DNA of 64,000 nt from contig NZ_LMDN01000004.1 of NCBI RefSeq assembly GCF_001425085.1, positions 448,624 to 512,623 on the forward strand, given 5' to 3'. Within the stretch, counting starts at the first letter, position 1; every line of letters starts with the position of its first letter. The translations under genes were made by a program, and so were the position numbers. This document shows positions 23,468 to 32,730 of the stretch, piece by piece. This DNA comes from Leifsonia sp. Root4 (GTDB taxonomy: Bacteria > Actinomycetota > Actinomycetes > Actinomycetales > Microbacteriaceae). The notes below the pieces were generated by a model. It was given only the letters and a program-made list of their open reading frames with translations, was not told the DNA's origin and searched no databases.

Positions 23468-24312
23468 CGTGGTTCCTTTCCTGCTCGGACGCCGCCGGCG
23501 GCGGTGTCGCTGGTGCTGGCCTCGGCGTCATCCGCATCGCCTTCGCCCGTGTCGCCGACGAGGGCGAGGAAGACATCTTCGAGGGATGGCTGCTTCTCGA
23601 CGTATTCGACCGTGGCGGGCGGGAGGAGCTGCTTGAGCTCGGCGAGGGTGCCGTTCTGGATGATCGTGCCCTTGTGCAGGATCGCGATCCGGTCCGCCAA
23701 CTGCTCGGCCTCGTCGAGGTACTGCGTCGTGAGCAGCACCGTGGTGCCGCCGGCGGCGAGCTTCCGCACCGTCTGCCACACCTCGATGCGCGCCTGCGGG
23801 TCGAGCCCCGTCGTCGGCTCGTCGAGGAAGATGACGGGCGGGTTGCCGATCAGGCTCATCGCGATGTCGAGGCGGCGCCGCATGCCGCCCGAGTAGGTCG
23901 CCGCCTTGCGGCCACCCGCCTCGGTGAGCGAGAAGCGGTCCAGCAGCTCGTCGGCGATCGTGCCCGGGTTCTTCAGGTGGCGCAGCTTGGCGATCAGCAC
24001 CAGGTTCTCGCGGCCGGAGAGCACCTCGTCGACCGCGGCGAACTGGCCGGTGAGGCTGATCGACTCCCGCACGTCGCCGGGTGTGGCCGCAACGTCGAAG
24101 CCGTGCACCGAGGCGCTGCCGGCATCCGCCTTCAGCAGCGTCGAGAGGATTCGCACCACGGTGGTCTTGCCCGCGCCGTTGGAGCCGAGCAGCGCGAAGA
24201 TGCTGCCCTTCTGCACGTCGAAGTCGACGCCCCTGAGCACGTGCAGATCCTTGAAGGACTTGTGGATGCCCCGCACCCGGATCACGGAGTCGGTGGTTTG
24301 CGTGTCGGTCAT
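23464..24312 (-). CDS. ABC transporter ATP-binding protein (DrrA-like)
   Basis: ATPase of 282 aa. Walker A is GSNGAGKTT, the signature is YSGGMRRRLDIAMSL (the DrrA form), Walker B is PVIFLDEPTTGLDP and the switch is LLTTQYLDEAE. A C-terminal DrrA-type extension (PPATVEYVEKQPSLEDVFLALVG) is present. The ATG at 24312 overlaps the stop of the DUF1048 gene (ATGA). With the following permease it forms a heterodimer-type exporter, probably for hydrophobic compounds. Confidence 0.9.
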   Translation of the reverse strand: MTDTQTTDSVIRVRGIHKSFKDLHVLRGVDFDVQKGSIFALLGSNGAGKTTVVRILSTLLKADAGSASVHGFDVAATPGDVRESISLTGQFAAVDEVLSGRENLVLIAKLRHLKNPGTIADELLDRFSLTEAGGRKAATYSGGMRRRLDIAMSLIGNPPVIFLDEPTTGLDPQARIEVWQTVRKLAAGGTTVLLTTQYLDEAEQLADRIAILHKGTIIQNGTLAELKQLLPPATVEYVEKQPSLEDVFLALVGDTGEGDADDAEASTSDTAAGGVRAGKEPR

Positions 24313-24683
24313 TTCTCCGTCTCCCGTTCCGCGTCGTCGATCGCCTTGGTCAGGCGGGCGCGCTCCTTGTCGATCCACTGCTTGCCGCTGTAGGCCTCCG
24401 CGAAGGTCTCGGCGAACGCGACTGGGTCGTCGCCGACGATGTCGCGCAGCGGTGTGCCGTCAATGGCGGCGCGCTCCCACAGGTCGGCGAGGTCGCCGAG
24501 CATCTGCATGAGGGTGTCGCCGTCGGTGATGCCGCCGTAGTACATGAAGTACCGGTGCATCGCCTTCGCCGCGCTCCCGTAGGGCTCGGGCAGGGCGTCG
24601 ATGCGGGCCTTGTCCTGCTTGTACTGCTTCTTCTGTTCGAGCGACCCGGTGAGGGTCTCGATCCACTTTGCGACCATGGTCAT
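24309..24683 (-). CDS. DUF1048 family protein
   Basis: All-helical protein of 124 aa (opens MVAKWIETLTGSLEQKKQYKQDKARI, with YFMYYGG in the middle). DUF1048 proteins occur between PadR-type regulators and ABC exporters in many Gram-positive bacteria, exactly as here. The function is not known. It overlaps both neighbours by 4 nt. Confidence 0.85.
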   Translation of the reverse strand: MTMVAKWIETLTGSLEQKKQYKQDKARIDALPEPYGSAAKAMHRYFMYYGGITDGDTLMQMLGDLADLWERAAIDGTPLRDIVGDDPVAFAETFAEAYSGKQWIDKERARLTKAIDDAERETEK

Positions 24684-25078
24684 TCTCCTTCGTGCTGCGG
24701 GTTGTCGATGGTGTTGGTGTCGATGCGACTGGCGTCAATCTGGCTGGTTTCGATCTGACGGTGGAGCTGGGCGAGCCGTTCTGCGAGGAAGTCCCAGGAC
24801 TTCCAGAACTCGTCGAGGTACTCGCCGCCCAGTGCGTTCAGTGAATACACCTTGCGCGGCGGCCCCTTCTCCGATGGGACTTTCTCCACATCGACGAGGC
24901 CGCGCTGTTCAATCCTGATCAACAGGGCGTAGACGGTGCCTTCGACGATGTCGGAAAAGCCCTGTTCTTCGCGCAGTCGCGCGGTGATCTCGTAGCCGTA
25001 GGCCGGTTGAACGGCCAGCGTTGCGAGAACGATGCCCTCGAGTGTGCCCTTGAGCATCTCGGTCATCTGCTTTCCCAT
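24680..25078 (-). CDS. PadR family transcriptional regulator
   Basis: Repressor of 132 aa with a winged helix (MLKGTLEGIVLATLAVQPAYGYEITARL, then GTVYALLIRIEQRGLVDVEK and PPRKVYSLNALGGEYL) and a C-terminal dimerisation helix. It is the first gene of a four-gene coupled operon (PadR-DUF1048-ATPase-permease). A long inverted repeat 34-67 bp upstream is its probable operator, so it likely autoregulates and induces the exporter on binding a ligand. Confidence 0.9.
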   Translation of the reverse strand: MGKQMTEMLKGTLEGIVLATLAVQPAYGYEITARLREEQGFSDIVEGTVYALLIRIEQRGLVDVEKVPSEKGPPRKVYSLNALGGEYLDEFWKSWDFLAERLAQLHRQIETSQIDASRIDTNTIDNPQHEGE

Positions 25079-25112
25079 GGAGCCCCTCCCTTCTGCTACT
25101 CAGTGATGTTGA

Positions 25113-25145
25113 CTACCGGTACATAGTAAGCACGAGTACCGGTAG
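25113..25145. promoter_or_regulatory. Operator palindrome of the PadR operon
   Basis: CTACCGGTAC (25113-25122) and GTACCGGTAG (25136-25145) are a perfect 10-bp inverted repeat with a 13-bp spacer. Weaker outer TGTTG/CAACA symmetry surrounds it. Each arm is itself partly palindromic (TACCGGTA), so two dimers could bind. Confidence 0.72.
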
Positions 25146-25270
25146 ATAGCAACACTGAATAGTGAAAAGTTTTGGAAATCCTGCGCGACGATAGAAGGAT
25201 CGCGCTCGAGGCGGTCACACGATCCCCGATCGCAGTGACACCTCGCCCCACCGCTCACGCTTGGAGAACC

Positions 25271-26311
25271 ATGGTCACCGCCACTGCCTACGCAGCACCG
25301 TCCGCAACCGAGCCACTCGTGCCGACCACGATCGAGCGCCGCGCGGTAGGCCCCCGCGATGTGCTCATCGAGGTCCGATTCGCCGGCATCTGCCACTCCG
25401 ACATCCACACCGTGCGCGGGGACTGGGGACCGCAGGCGTTCCCCCTCACGCCAGGCCACGAGATCGCCGGGGTCGTCGTCGAGGTCGGTGCGGCCGTCAC
25501 CCGGCATTCGGTCGGAGATCGTGTCGGCGTCGGCTGCATGGTCAACTCCTGCCGGGAGTGCGCCAACTGCCTGGCGGGAAATGAGCAGTACTGCGTCGCC
25601 GGGTTCACGGGAACCTACGGCGCCGTCGACCGCGACGGGTCCATCACCCAGGGCGGGTACTCCAGCCACGTCGTGGTCGTCGAGGACTTCGTCGTCGGCA
25701 TCCCGGCCGGCCTCGAGCTCGACGTCGCCGCGCCTCTGCTCTGCGCGGGCGTCACCACCTACTCGCCGCTGCGCCACTGGGGCGCCGGCCCCGGCAAGAA
25801 GGTCGCCATTGTCGGGCTCGGCGGCCTCGGGCACATGGGCGTCAAGATCGCCCACGCGCTCGGAGCAGAGGTCACCGTGCTCTCCCAGACGCTGAAGAAG
25901 CAGGCGGATGCGCTCGATTTGGGTGCCGACCACTTCTTCGCCACCAACGACGCGCAGACCTTCGCCGAATTGGCCGGGTCGTTCGACCTCATCATCAACA
26001 CGGTCAGCGCCGTGGTCGACATCGACGCCTACCTGCGCCTGCTCGCTCTCGACGGCGTGCTCGTCAACGTCGGTGCCCCGGCCGAGCCGCTCTCCGTCAA
26101 CGTGTTCTCGCTGATCTCGACCAGGCGGGCGCTCGCCGGGTCGACGATCGGCGGCATCCGCGAGACGCAGGAGATGCTCGACTTCTGCGCCGAGCACAAC
26201 ATCGGCTCTGAGATCGAGGTCATCTCCGCCGAGCAGATCAACGAGGCCTACGAGCGCGTTCTGGCGTCGGACGTCCGCTACCGCTTCGTCATCGACGCCT
26301 CGACCATCTGA
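25271..26311 (+). CDS. NAD(P)-dependent zinc alcohol dehydrogenase (cinnamyl-type)
   Basis: Medium-chain dehydrogenase of 346 aa. Catalytic zinc ligands are Cys41 (with His42 in GICHSD), His63-Glu64 (PGHEIAG) and Cys157. The structural zinc set is Cys94, 97, 100 and 108. The Rossmann motif is [11 protein letters not shown] (181-191). This is the YahK/AdhC cinnamyl-alcohol-dehydrogenase subgroup, which reduces a broad range of aldehydes, usually with NADPH. The start at 25271 follows a GGAGAACC box. It is monocistronic. Confidence 0.9.
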   Translation: MVTATAYAAPSATEPLVPTTIERRAVGPRDVLIEVRFAGICHSDIHTVRGDWGPQAFPLTPGHEIAGVVVEVGAAVTRHSVGDRVGVGCMVNSCRECANCLAGNEQYCVAGFTGTYGAVDRDGSITQGGYSSHVVVVEDFVVGIPAGLELDVAAPLLCAGVTTYSPLRHWGAGPGKKVAIVGLGGLGHMGVKIAHALGAEVTVLSQTLKKQADALDLGADHFFATNDAQTFAELAGSFDLIINTVSAVVDIDAYLRLLALDGVLVNVGAPAEPLSVNVFSLISTRRALAGSTIGGIRETQEMLDFCAEHNIGSEIEVISAEQINEAYERVLASDVRYRFVIDASTI

Positions 26312-26370
26312 TCGTGCCGCGCGGCGACGTCCGTCGCGGCTGAGAACGGCGTCGTGGGTGGCGAAACCGG

Positions 26371-27540
26371 CTAGGAGAAGACGGCGATCCCGTACACGGC
26401 GAAGACCACGAGGTGGGCTGCGCCGTGCGTTGCGGTCACCTTCTTGCCGGCGAAGGTCGTCACCGAGAGCAGCAGTGTGACACCGAGGAGCAGCAGGTTG
26501 ATCGGGGATTCCGCCAGCACGACGGCCTGACCCGTGAGAAGGCCGATGACGAGGACGGCGGGGATTGTCAGGCCGACGGTGGAGACCAGAGCGCCGTGGC
26601 AGAGATTGATCACCCGCTGAATCTCCCCCTGGAGCGCCGCACGCACCGACGTGATCGACTCCGGCAGGAACACGATCATGGCGATCAGGATGCCGGAGAG
26701 CGCGACCGGGGCGCCGACGCGCTCGAGTCCGTCATCCAGCAGCGTCGCCATGTCGTGTGAGAGCAGCACGATCGGCAAGACGGTCACGACGAGCACCGCC
26801 ATGCGCAGCAGTACCTCGGGGCGATGTTCCGCGATGACGGCGCGCACGCTCTGGTGCTCAGACGCCGGCCTGCCGCCGGCGCGCGCGTGCTGGCCGGCCG
26901 CGAGGCCCGGATCCTCGCGGAAGTCGCCCGCCTGCTTGCCCATCTGGCGGACGAGGAAGAAGCCGTAGAGGGCGAGGGTGAGCACGATGATCGGGATCTC
27001 CTGCGCCGGCGTGTACGAGCCGTTGCTCCCGATCACGGCAGGGAGCGCGAACGCCAGAGCGGAGAGCACGACGAGGAGGGCGAGATAGACAGAGGTGCCC
27101 GTCCGGTTGTGCCGGAGTGCCCCGTGCCTGATGCCGCCGACGAGGAGGGAGAGCCCGATCACCGCGTTGAGGATGATCATCGACACCGCCATCACCGAAT
27201 CCCGGGCGATGGTGGTGTGCTCGCCAGGGCCGAGCATGACCGCAGAAATGAGCACAACCTCGATGAGCACGATCGACAGCGTGAGCACGAGCGACCCGTA
27301 GGGGTCGCCCAGCCGCTGGGCGAGATGCTCGGCCTCGTGGACCACGCCGAAGGCACAGACCAGGATGACACCGACGATGAGCAGCAGCGCCGTGATCAGC
27401 AGCCATGCCGGCACGGGCGGCTCAAGCAGCGGCCCGGCAAACAGGAGTCCGAGAACCGCCCCCCAGCCGACGGCGATGCGCACGATGGCCGCGGGCGTGA
27501 GAACGGATCGGGCGGTGAAGGAAACCACGGGTGAACCCAC
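26371..27540 (-). CDS. ChaA-like calcium/sodium:proton antiporter
   Basis: Membrane protein of 389 aa with eleven or so helices in two homologous halves. Each half has an acidic cation site: HEAEHLAQRLGDPYGSLVLTLSIVLIEVVLI and IVFLPESITSVRAALQGEIQRVINLCHGALVS. The central cytoplasmic loop is short and polar. This matches ChaA of the CaCA superfamily (Ca2+/H+, Na+(K+)/H+ exchange). It is separated by 291 bp from the divergent universal stress gene; I see no clear element in that gap. Confidence 0.88.
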   Translation of the reverse strand: MGSPVVSFTARSVLTPAAIVRIAVGWGAVLGLLFAGPLLEPPVPAWLLITALLLIVGVILVCAFGVVHEAEHLAQRLGDPYGSLVLTLSIVLIEVVLISAVMLGPGEHTTIARDSVMAVSMIILNAVIGLSLLVGGIRHGALRHNRTGTSVYLALLVVLSALAFALPAVIGSNGSYTPAQEIPIIVLTLALYGFFLVRQMGKQAGDFREDPGLAAGQHARAGGRPASEHQSVRAVIAEHRPEVLLRMAVLVVTVLPIVLLSHDMATLLDDGLERVGAPVALSGILIAMIVFLPESITSVRAALQGEIQRVINLCHGALVSTVGLTIPAVLVIGLLTGQAVVLAESPINLLLLGVTLLLSVTTFAGKKVTATHGAAHLVVFAVYGIAVFS

Positions 27541-27831
27541 TTTCAGGGCCGGGCCGACGGGTTCTCAGCTCAGCGCGGGCCGAGGCGAACGGGCGAGACG
27601 GAACAGGATGCAGGCTTTCGATTCGCTGCGTTCATGGCCACAGGCTAGCCGATGGAATCAATGCGGTGAAAGGAACCGTCGGTTCTGAGACTGGAGGCGA
27701 CGGCGGCCGCGTGCACCAGGCACCCCGTCCTTTCTCTGCGCTGAAGGGGATCTAGCTGGCGAGAGTGCGATGTGATTCACTGGGGCGACGAGCGGCACTG
27801 GGAAATATCCTGAGACGATTGCTGGTGGGGA

Positions 27832-28317
27832 ATGACTGATTCATCCGGGCTCTTGAGCGGCGGTCCAATCGTTGTGGGGATCGAACCAGGATTGCCGCCC
27901 AGCATCGTCGCGGCCGCGGAACAGCTCGGCCTCGCGTTCGATTGCGAGGTGCTCTTCGCCTATGTCGAGCTCAACAGCGCAATCGTTGAGCTGGACTCGG
28001 CACGCACACGAACCGCATCGTCTCTCAAGCCAGAAATGGACGACGAGATGACGGGCATCGCTGCGGAGCTCGCTGGCTACCTGAAATCAACGCTTGACGG
28101 TTCGGGGGTGCGCTGGACGTTCCACGTGCTCGCCGGTGACCCCGCAAGCGCATTGTCCCGACTGGCTGCCACCACGGGCGCGAGGATGTTCGTCGTTGGG
28201 ACGCGTCGCCATGGCGCGATGCGACGACTGGAGGAATTCGTATCGGGCTCCATTGCGAAGGAGCTCGCGATGGGGCAGGAGCGCCCGGTGCTGCTGGTGC
28301 CGATGTCTGATCGCTGA
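27832..28317 (+). CDS. Universal stress protein
   Basis: UspA-fold protein of 161 aa. It opens IVVGIEPGLPPSIVAAAEQL; the nucleotide-binding end has FVVGTRRHGAMRRLEEFVSGSIAKELAMGQERPVLLVP, where the usual G2xG9xGS/T motif is seen as GTRRHG and SGSIAK. It probably binds ATP. The gene stands alone, divergent from chaA. Confidence 0.85.
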   Translation: MTDSSGLLSGGPIVVGIEPGLPPSIVAAAEQLGLAFDCEVLFAYVELNSAIVELDSARTRTASSLKPEMDDEMTGIAAELAGYLKSTLDGSGVRWTFHVLAGDPASALSRLAATTGARMFVVGTRRHGAMRRLEEFVSGSIAKELAMGQERPVLLVPMSDR

Positions 28318-28398
28318 GCCCGCGAACGTGAATCCGGACGGTCGGTTCAGATCGGCTCCGGCTCCTTGTGGGATCACCGGGCGCTGCGCGTGCGCTCG

Positions 28399-29100
28399 CT
28401 ACTCGCTGAGCGCGGCGATCAGTTCGAGAGCGACCGCAGCGCTCGACTGCGGGTTCTGACCGCTGATGAGATTCCGATCCCGCACGACGTGGCTCGACCA
28501 GGCGGTGCCGTGTTCGACGATTGCGCCTCGCTCGGAGAGTACAGACGCGACAAGCCACGGTGCGTTCTCGCCAAGCCCTCCGGCGCGTTCCTCCTCGTCG
28601 GAGAACACGGTGAGTCGCCGACCAGCGAAAGCGAATGCGCCCTCCGAGTCGACCGCGCTCAGAAGGCCGGCCGGCCCGTGGCAGAACGGTGTGATCAGGA
28701 TGCCGGCATCATTTGCCGCGACGAGAACGGCGCCAAGCGCTGCGTCCGTGGCGAGGTCGGCCATGGGGCCGTGGCCCCCGGGGAGCACGACCGCTTCGTA
28801 ATTGGCGACCACGACCTCGTCCAGCGGCAGAGGGGTCGCGAGTTCTCCCTCGATCGAAGCGATGTAGGCAATGAACTCGTCGATCTGCCCGTGGTCTCCG
28901 ACGACCTGAACCGAGAGTGAACCGGGATCGACGGTCGGGTGGATGCCACCGGGCGTCGCGACCCTGACGGTGTGGCCGGCCCGAATGAGATCCCTGTGCG
29001 CGACCACGAGTTCTTCGGCCCAGAAGCCGGTCGCGTGCTCCGTGCCATCGGCGAGCGTGAGAGAGCCGGCCGCAGTGACGACCATGAGTATGTGAGCCAT
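28399..29100 (-). CDS. Type 1 glutamine amidotransferase-like (DJ-1/PfpI, Hsp31-type) protein
   Basis: Protein of 233 aa. The nucleophile elbow is PFCHGPAG with Cys140, preceded by AVVLPGGHGPMADL, and a candidate acid is Glu30 in GFWAEEL. This is the larger Hsp31/HchA-like form, associated with glyoxalase III or chaperone activity. The ATG at 29100 has AAAGG upstream. It lies 101 nt after the LysR gene on the same strand and is probably regulated by it. Confidence 0.85.
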   Translation of the reverse strand: MAHILMVVTAAGSLTLADGTEHATGFWAEELVVAHRDLIRAGHTVRVATPGGIHPTVDPGSLSVQVVGDHGQIDEFIAYIASIEGELATPLPLDEVVVANYEAVVLPGGHGPMADLATDAALGAVLVAANDAGILITPFCHGPAGLLSAVDSEGAFAFAGRRLTVFSDEEERAGGLGENAPWLVASVLSERGAIVEHGTAWSSHVVRDRNLISGQNPQSSAAVALELIAALSE

Positions 29101-29201
29101 GTTGATGAACCTTTCGACCCATCAAGTCTCGTCATCGGTGACCTCCGAGGTGATCGGAAAGCCGATGCCGGCCATCAGAAAACCGATGTCCGGCACCCGG
29201 G

Positions 29202-30083
29202 TCAGCGGATGACGCGGCTCAGCTCGCCCAGAAGCGCGCGCAGACGCGGCGAACGGGCGGCTTCGCCATTGCGCACCGCGAGGTAAACCGTGTTCAACGG
29301 AGCAATCTCGGGGGTGTGCAACTGCACGAGCGCCCCTGACGCGAGATCCTCGGCCACGAGGTAGTGAGGCAGCACCGACATCCCTGCGCCTGCGAGCAGC
29401 GCCGAACGGATCCCACGCAGGTCGGGAACGACTGCCGCAAGGGTCACGTCCTCGGGCCGACGTCCAAAGACCGAGCGCCAGTACCGTCGAATGATCGGGA
29501 GATTCCCGGCGTACGCGATGACGGGAATCTGGGACCAATCTTCGGAGGGGGCATCGGCCCACACCGGCGCCGCGACGAGCAGGAATTCCTCGTCGTAAAG
29601 CGGGGTCGATCCGAGCCCGCTGAGCTGCGGTGCCACGGCGCTGACCACAACGTCGAGGGCACCCGTTCGGAGTGACTCGAGCAGTTCCTCGGCGAGACCG
29701 AACGTGAACCACAGCGGCACACCCACCGACTCGCGGAGCTCCCCCAGTCTGGGGATCACCATCGTCCCGAGCAGCTCTGCCGGCCCTCCGATGTGCAATG
29801 CCGCGGGCCTGGCTGCGTTCGTCGCAGAGAGCGCGGCGATGTCATCGAGTGCGTCAATGTGGGTGGCGAGCTCCGAGACGAGCTCGGTGGCCCTGGCGGT
29901 CGCCGTTACGCCCGTCCGACCCCTCGTGAAGAGCGGAAACCCGAACGTGGCCTCGAGCGACTGGATATGCGTCGAAACCGTCGCCTGCGAGACACCAAGC
30001 AGATGTGCCGCTTCAGTCAGCGAGCCTGCCCGGTAGACGGTCACGAAGGTTCGGAGGTGCTCAAGGTTGTGGGTCTCACGCAT
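29202..30083 (-). CDS. LysR family transcriptional regulator
   Basis: Regulator of 293 aa. The winged helix is at 5-62 (NLEHLRTFVTVYRAGSLTEAAHLLGVSQATVSTHIQSLE) and the periplasmic-binding-like effector domain at about 90-290. The start at 30083 gives the standard LysR spacing from Met to the helix-turn-helix; the frame is open 22 codons further upstream without support. It lies upstream of the PfpI gene on the same strand rather than divergently, so it may be cotranscribed with its target. Confidence 0.88.
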   Translation of the reverse strand: MRETHNLEHLRTFVTVYRAGSLTEAAHLLGVSQATVSTHIQSLEATFGFPLFTRGRTGVTATARATELVSELATHIDALDDIAALSATNAARPAALHIGGPAELLGTMVIPRLGELRESVGVPLWFTFGLAEELLESLRTGALDVVVSAVAPQLSGLGSTPLYDEEFLLVAAPVWADAPSEDWSQIPVIAYAGNLPIIRRYWRSVFGRRPEDVTLAAVVPDLRGIRSALLAGAGMSVLPHYLVAEDLASGALVQLHTPEIAPLNTVYLAVRNGEAARSPRLRALLGELSRVIR

Positions 30084-30360
30084 GAGTGATCCCTGCCGGC
30101 CAGGCCAACGTCCGCGTTCGTGCATGTGGAGAGTGAGTCGGTCGCGCAATCAGCACCAGGTTCAGCCCCCTCAATTCAGCCATGCAGTTCCGCAATGATC
30201 GGCGAGAGAGTCGGCATGAGGTCATTCTAGATTCAGCCGTAGCGAATCAACCCGAGCACCGCATCCTCGCCGTAGAGACGCGAGACGGGGCGCCACCGCC
30301 GTGTGCTGGACGCGTTCGCGCCTGAAAGCGGCGGTTGCTGATGCTCTACGTCATGAAGAG

Positions 30361-30431
30361 AGCGGATGACGGGAATCGAACCCGCGCTATCAGCTTGGGA
30401 AGCTGAAGTTCTGCCATTGAACTACATCCGC
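30361..30431 (-). tRNA. tRNA-Gly (CCC)
   Basis: Read on the minus strand, the 71-nt cloverleaf has acceptor GCGGATG/CATCCGC, D-arm GTTC-AATGGCA-GAAC, anticodon stem TCAGC/GCTGA with loop TTCCCAA (anticodon CCC), and T-arm GCGGG-TTCGATT-CCCGT (one wobble). The CCA end is not encoded. The 277-bp stretch between the LysR gene and this tRNA shows no gene. Confidence 0.92.
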
Positions 30432-30542
30432 GTGCGGCATCCGAGCTCGGATGCGCGTGATCATCATGCTAGCAAGTGATCGGGCCGGGACACGCGCGAA
30501 CGAAGCTGTACAGCTCGGGTGATTTCGCGTTAGCGTGCCTCT

Positions 30543-31229
30543 GTGAGCGAGACGGCGGTGCCAGGGCAGAGCGGAGCCACTTCGCAGAGGAGATGGGGGC
30601 GCGGAGCCGAGCGCAGCCTGCGGCTGCGCCGCGAGTCGTGGGGATTCGCGATCGGCTCGATTCTGTTCGCGCTGGGGGCGTGGCCCGGCTACGCATCGGC
30701 CGTCGGCGTGGTCGCGGACAACATCACATATTTCGTCGGCTCACTGTTCTTCACGGTGGCCGCGTTGGTCCAGCTGACGCTCACCGGGCGTCCGCTGCCG
30801 CACCGTGGCTCAACGGGCGCGGAGCAATTCGACTGGTACTCGGCGGCGATCCAGTTCATCGGCACGCTCCTGTTCAATGTCAGCACCTTCGCGGCCCTGT
30901 TGCAGAGCACCGGCGCCGACATCGATGTGCGGCACGTCTGGCGACCCGATCTCTTCGGCTCCATTGCCTTCCTCATCGCCAGCGCGCTCGCGGTCGTCGC
31001 AACGACGGGTCGCGAGTCGCTCTGGGACCCGAACGCGCGCAGCTGGTGGTCGACCTGGTCGGGCATGGCCGGCTCGATCGCCTTCGGTGTCTCGGCGCTC
31101 GCGGCCGTCGTCGTGCCGTCATCCGGCACCGTCGTGAACGCAGCGCTCGCCAATCTCGGCACGTTCATCGGGGCGCTCTGCTTCCTTGCCGCGGCGCTGC
31201 TCGCGCTTCCGCAGCGGCGACCGCGTTAA
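30543..31229 (+). CDS. Six-helix membrane protein of unknown function
   Basis: Protein of 228 aa starting at GTG. After a basic N-terminus (RRWGRGAERSLRLRRESW) there are about six hydrophobic helices. Paired GS.LF/GTLLF and GSIAF motifs (GSILFALGAWPGY, GSLFFTVAALVQLTL, GTLLFNVSTFAALLQ, GSIAFLIASALAVV, GSIAFGVSALAAVV) indicate internal duplication. The first helices resemble YrhK-type proteins. No catalytic residues are visible. It lies 9 nt before dcd and may be cotranscribed. Confidence 0.65.
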   Translation: MSETAVPGQSGATSQRRWGRGAERSLRLRRESWGFAIGSILFALGAWPGYASAVGVVADNITYFVGSLFFTVAALVQLTLTGRPLPHRGSTGAEQFDWYSAAIQFIGTLLFNVSTFAALLQSTGADIDVRHVWRPDLFGSIAFLIASALAVVATTGRESLWDPNARSWWSTWSGMAGSIAFGVSALAAVVVPSSGTVVNAALANLGTFIGALCFLAAALLALPQRRPR

Positions 31230-31238
31230 GCTTGCTCC

Positions 31239-31844
31239 GTGCTTCTCTCAGACCGCGACATCAAGGCCAACCTCGACGCCGAGCGCATCCGCATGGAGCC
31301 CTTCGCGCCCGAGATGATCCAGCCCTCGAGCATCGACGTGCGCCTGGACCGCTACTTCCGGCTGTTCGACAACCACAAGTACCCGTTCATCGACCCGGCC
31401 GAAGACCAGCCGGAGCTCACCCACCTCATCGAGGTCGAGCCCGACGAGCCCTTCATCTTGCACCCGGGCGAGTTCGTGCTCGGCTCCACCTTCGAACTGG
31501 TGAGCCTGCCTGATGACATCGCCGCCCGTCTGGAGGGAAAGAGCTCGCTCGGCCGCCTCGGCCTGCTCACCCACTCGACGGCCGGTTTCATCGACCCCGG
31601 CTTCAGCGGTCACGTCACGCTGGAGCTCAGCAATGTCGCCACGCTGCCGATCAAGCTATGGCCCGGCATGAAGATCGGCCAGATGTGCTTCTTCCAGCTG
31701 TCCTCACCCTCGGAGAAGCCGTACGGCTCGGCCGAGTACAGCTCGCGCTACCAGGGCCAGCGCGGCCCGACGGCGTCGCGCTCGTTCCAGAACTTCCACC
31801 GCAGCGAGGTCGCCGACACGACGGCAGGCAGCCTCGGCGGCTGA
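31239..31844 (+). CDS. dcd: dCTP deaminase
   Basis: Trimeric dCTP deaminase of 201 aa, which converts dCTP to dUTP; actinobacterial forms often hydrolyse dUTP further to dUMP. Conserved blocks are [54 protein letters not shown] with the catalytic Glu in VTLEL, and [15 protein letters not shown] at the nucleotide-covering C-terminus. The HSTA segment of the loop fits the bifunctional dCTP deaminase/dUTPase pattern. GTG start. Confidence 0.92.
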   Translation: MLLSDRDIKANLDAERIRMEPFAPEMIQPSSIDVRLDRYFRLFDNHKYPFIDPAEDQPELTHLIEVEPDEPFILHPGEFVLGSTFELVSLPDDIAARLEGKSSLGRLGLLTHSTAGFIDPGFSGHVTLELSNVATLPIKLWPGMKIGQMCFFQLSSPSEKPYGSAEYSSRYQGQRGPTASRSFQNFHRSEVADTTAGSLGG

Positions 31845-31870
31845 GACGCACGCTGGTCGCACTCGTGTGC

Positions 31871-31930
31871 GGCCCGCTTAATGTGCACGGGCCCGGGATT
31901 TCCCCCGGGCCTGTGCACATTGAGCGGGCC
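31871..31930. terminator. Long palindromic terminator between dcd and the surface-protein gene
   Basis: A 60-bp near-perfect palindrome: the 5' arm GGCCCGCTTAATGTGCAC starting at 31871 pairs with GTGCACATTGAGCGGGCC ending at 31930 (one T/C difference, which would be a G-U pair on one strand). It continues inward through GGCCCGGG/CCCGGGCC. It lies between convergent genes and probably ends both transcripts. Confidence 0.8.
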
Positions 31931-31939
31931 CCGACGGGC

Positions 31940-32698
31940 TCAGTCGCCCGAGATCGTGCGGCGCCGCCGCCGTGCGGCGAGGACTGTTGCGAATCCCGCG
32001 CCGAGCAGCGCCGCTGCCCACGCCACGTTCGCGCCGGTCTCCGTGCCCGTCGACGCGAGAGCGCTCGGGTCGCCGCCGGCGCCCGAGCTTCCGCCGTCGC
32101 CACCGCCGGAATCCCCGCCGCCCGGCACGCTGGGGCAGGGAGCCGGCGCTTCGCCGACGACGGTCTCCATGTCCGAGACCGTCACGACGAGCTGGAACGG
32201 GAGATCCCGCAGTTGGGACGTGTTCGTCGAGTCGAAGGGCAGCTGCACCCTGACACCGATGTCGTGGCTGCCGGGGGAGAGCTCGTCGACGACGCGCAGG
32301 GGTTCCGCGGAATTGAGGAGGGCACTGAGCGGCAGCGTCACCGCCCGGCTCGATCCCGTCAGGGTGATCTGAATCTCGCCCTCGAGTGCGGGGTCGAGGG
32401 CGGCGGCGCCCCTGGCCCGCACGGCGCGTAGCTCGAGCGGGCCGGTGATGTCGCGCCCCGTCGTCACCACGAAGTCGCCGTCGAGGTTGGCGCCGGGCAC
32501 GATCAGCTCGTCGGCGAACAGCGCCGAAGACGTGATCGGGCTGCCGTCCGTGTAGCTGACCGACCATACATGGTCACATTCGCTTGCCGCCCAAGCGGTA
32601 GCGGTTCCGCCGGGCGCGAGAGCGCTGAGCGCCCCGACCAGGATCCCGCCGGTGATGGCTGCGGCGGTCGCTCCCGCCGCCCTGCCGCGTCGTGTCAT
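31940..32698 (-). CDS. LPXTG-like cell-wall-anchored surface protein
   Basis: Exported protein of 252 aa with a signal peptide at 1-38 (cleavage near AWA-AS). A beta-rich ectodomain (45-180) is followed by a Gly/Ser/Asp-rich spacer (192-212). The C-terminal sorting-like signal is LASTG (214-218), then a hydrophobic helix (about 222-242) and an RRRRR tail. LASTG deviates from LPXTG at the proline. It is the last gene of the SipW locus, 33 nt after the preceding gene. It may be a fibre anchor or adhesin; no sortase is in the window. Confidence 0.75.
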   Translation of the reverse strand: MTRRGRAAGATAAAITGGILVGALSALAPGGTATAWAASECDHVWSVSYTDGSPITSSALFADELIVPGANLDGDFVVTTGRDITGPLELRAVRARGAAALDPALEGEIQITLTGSSRAVTLPLSALLNSAEPLRVVDELSPGSHDIGVRVQLPFDSTNTSQLRDLPFQLVVTVSDMETVVGEAPAPCPSVPGGGDSGGGDGGSSGAGGDPSALASTGTETGANVAWAAALLGAGFATVLAARRRRRTISGD

Positions 32699-32730
32699 CA
32701 GCGTGCCCCCTGTCTCATTCACTGGCCGGT

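Noticed and set aside
27541..27831. Short rightward frame (74 codons) in the chaA-usp gap
   Set aside because: It has no RBS, no family resemblance and atypical composition; I see only intergenic DNA here.
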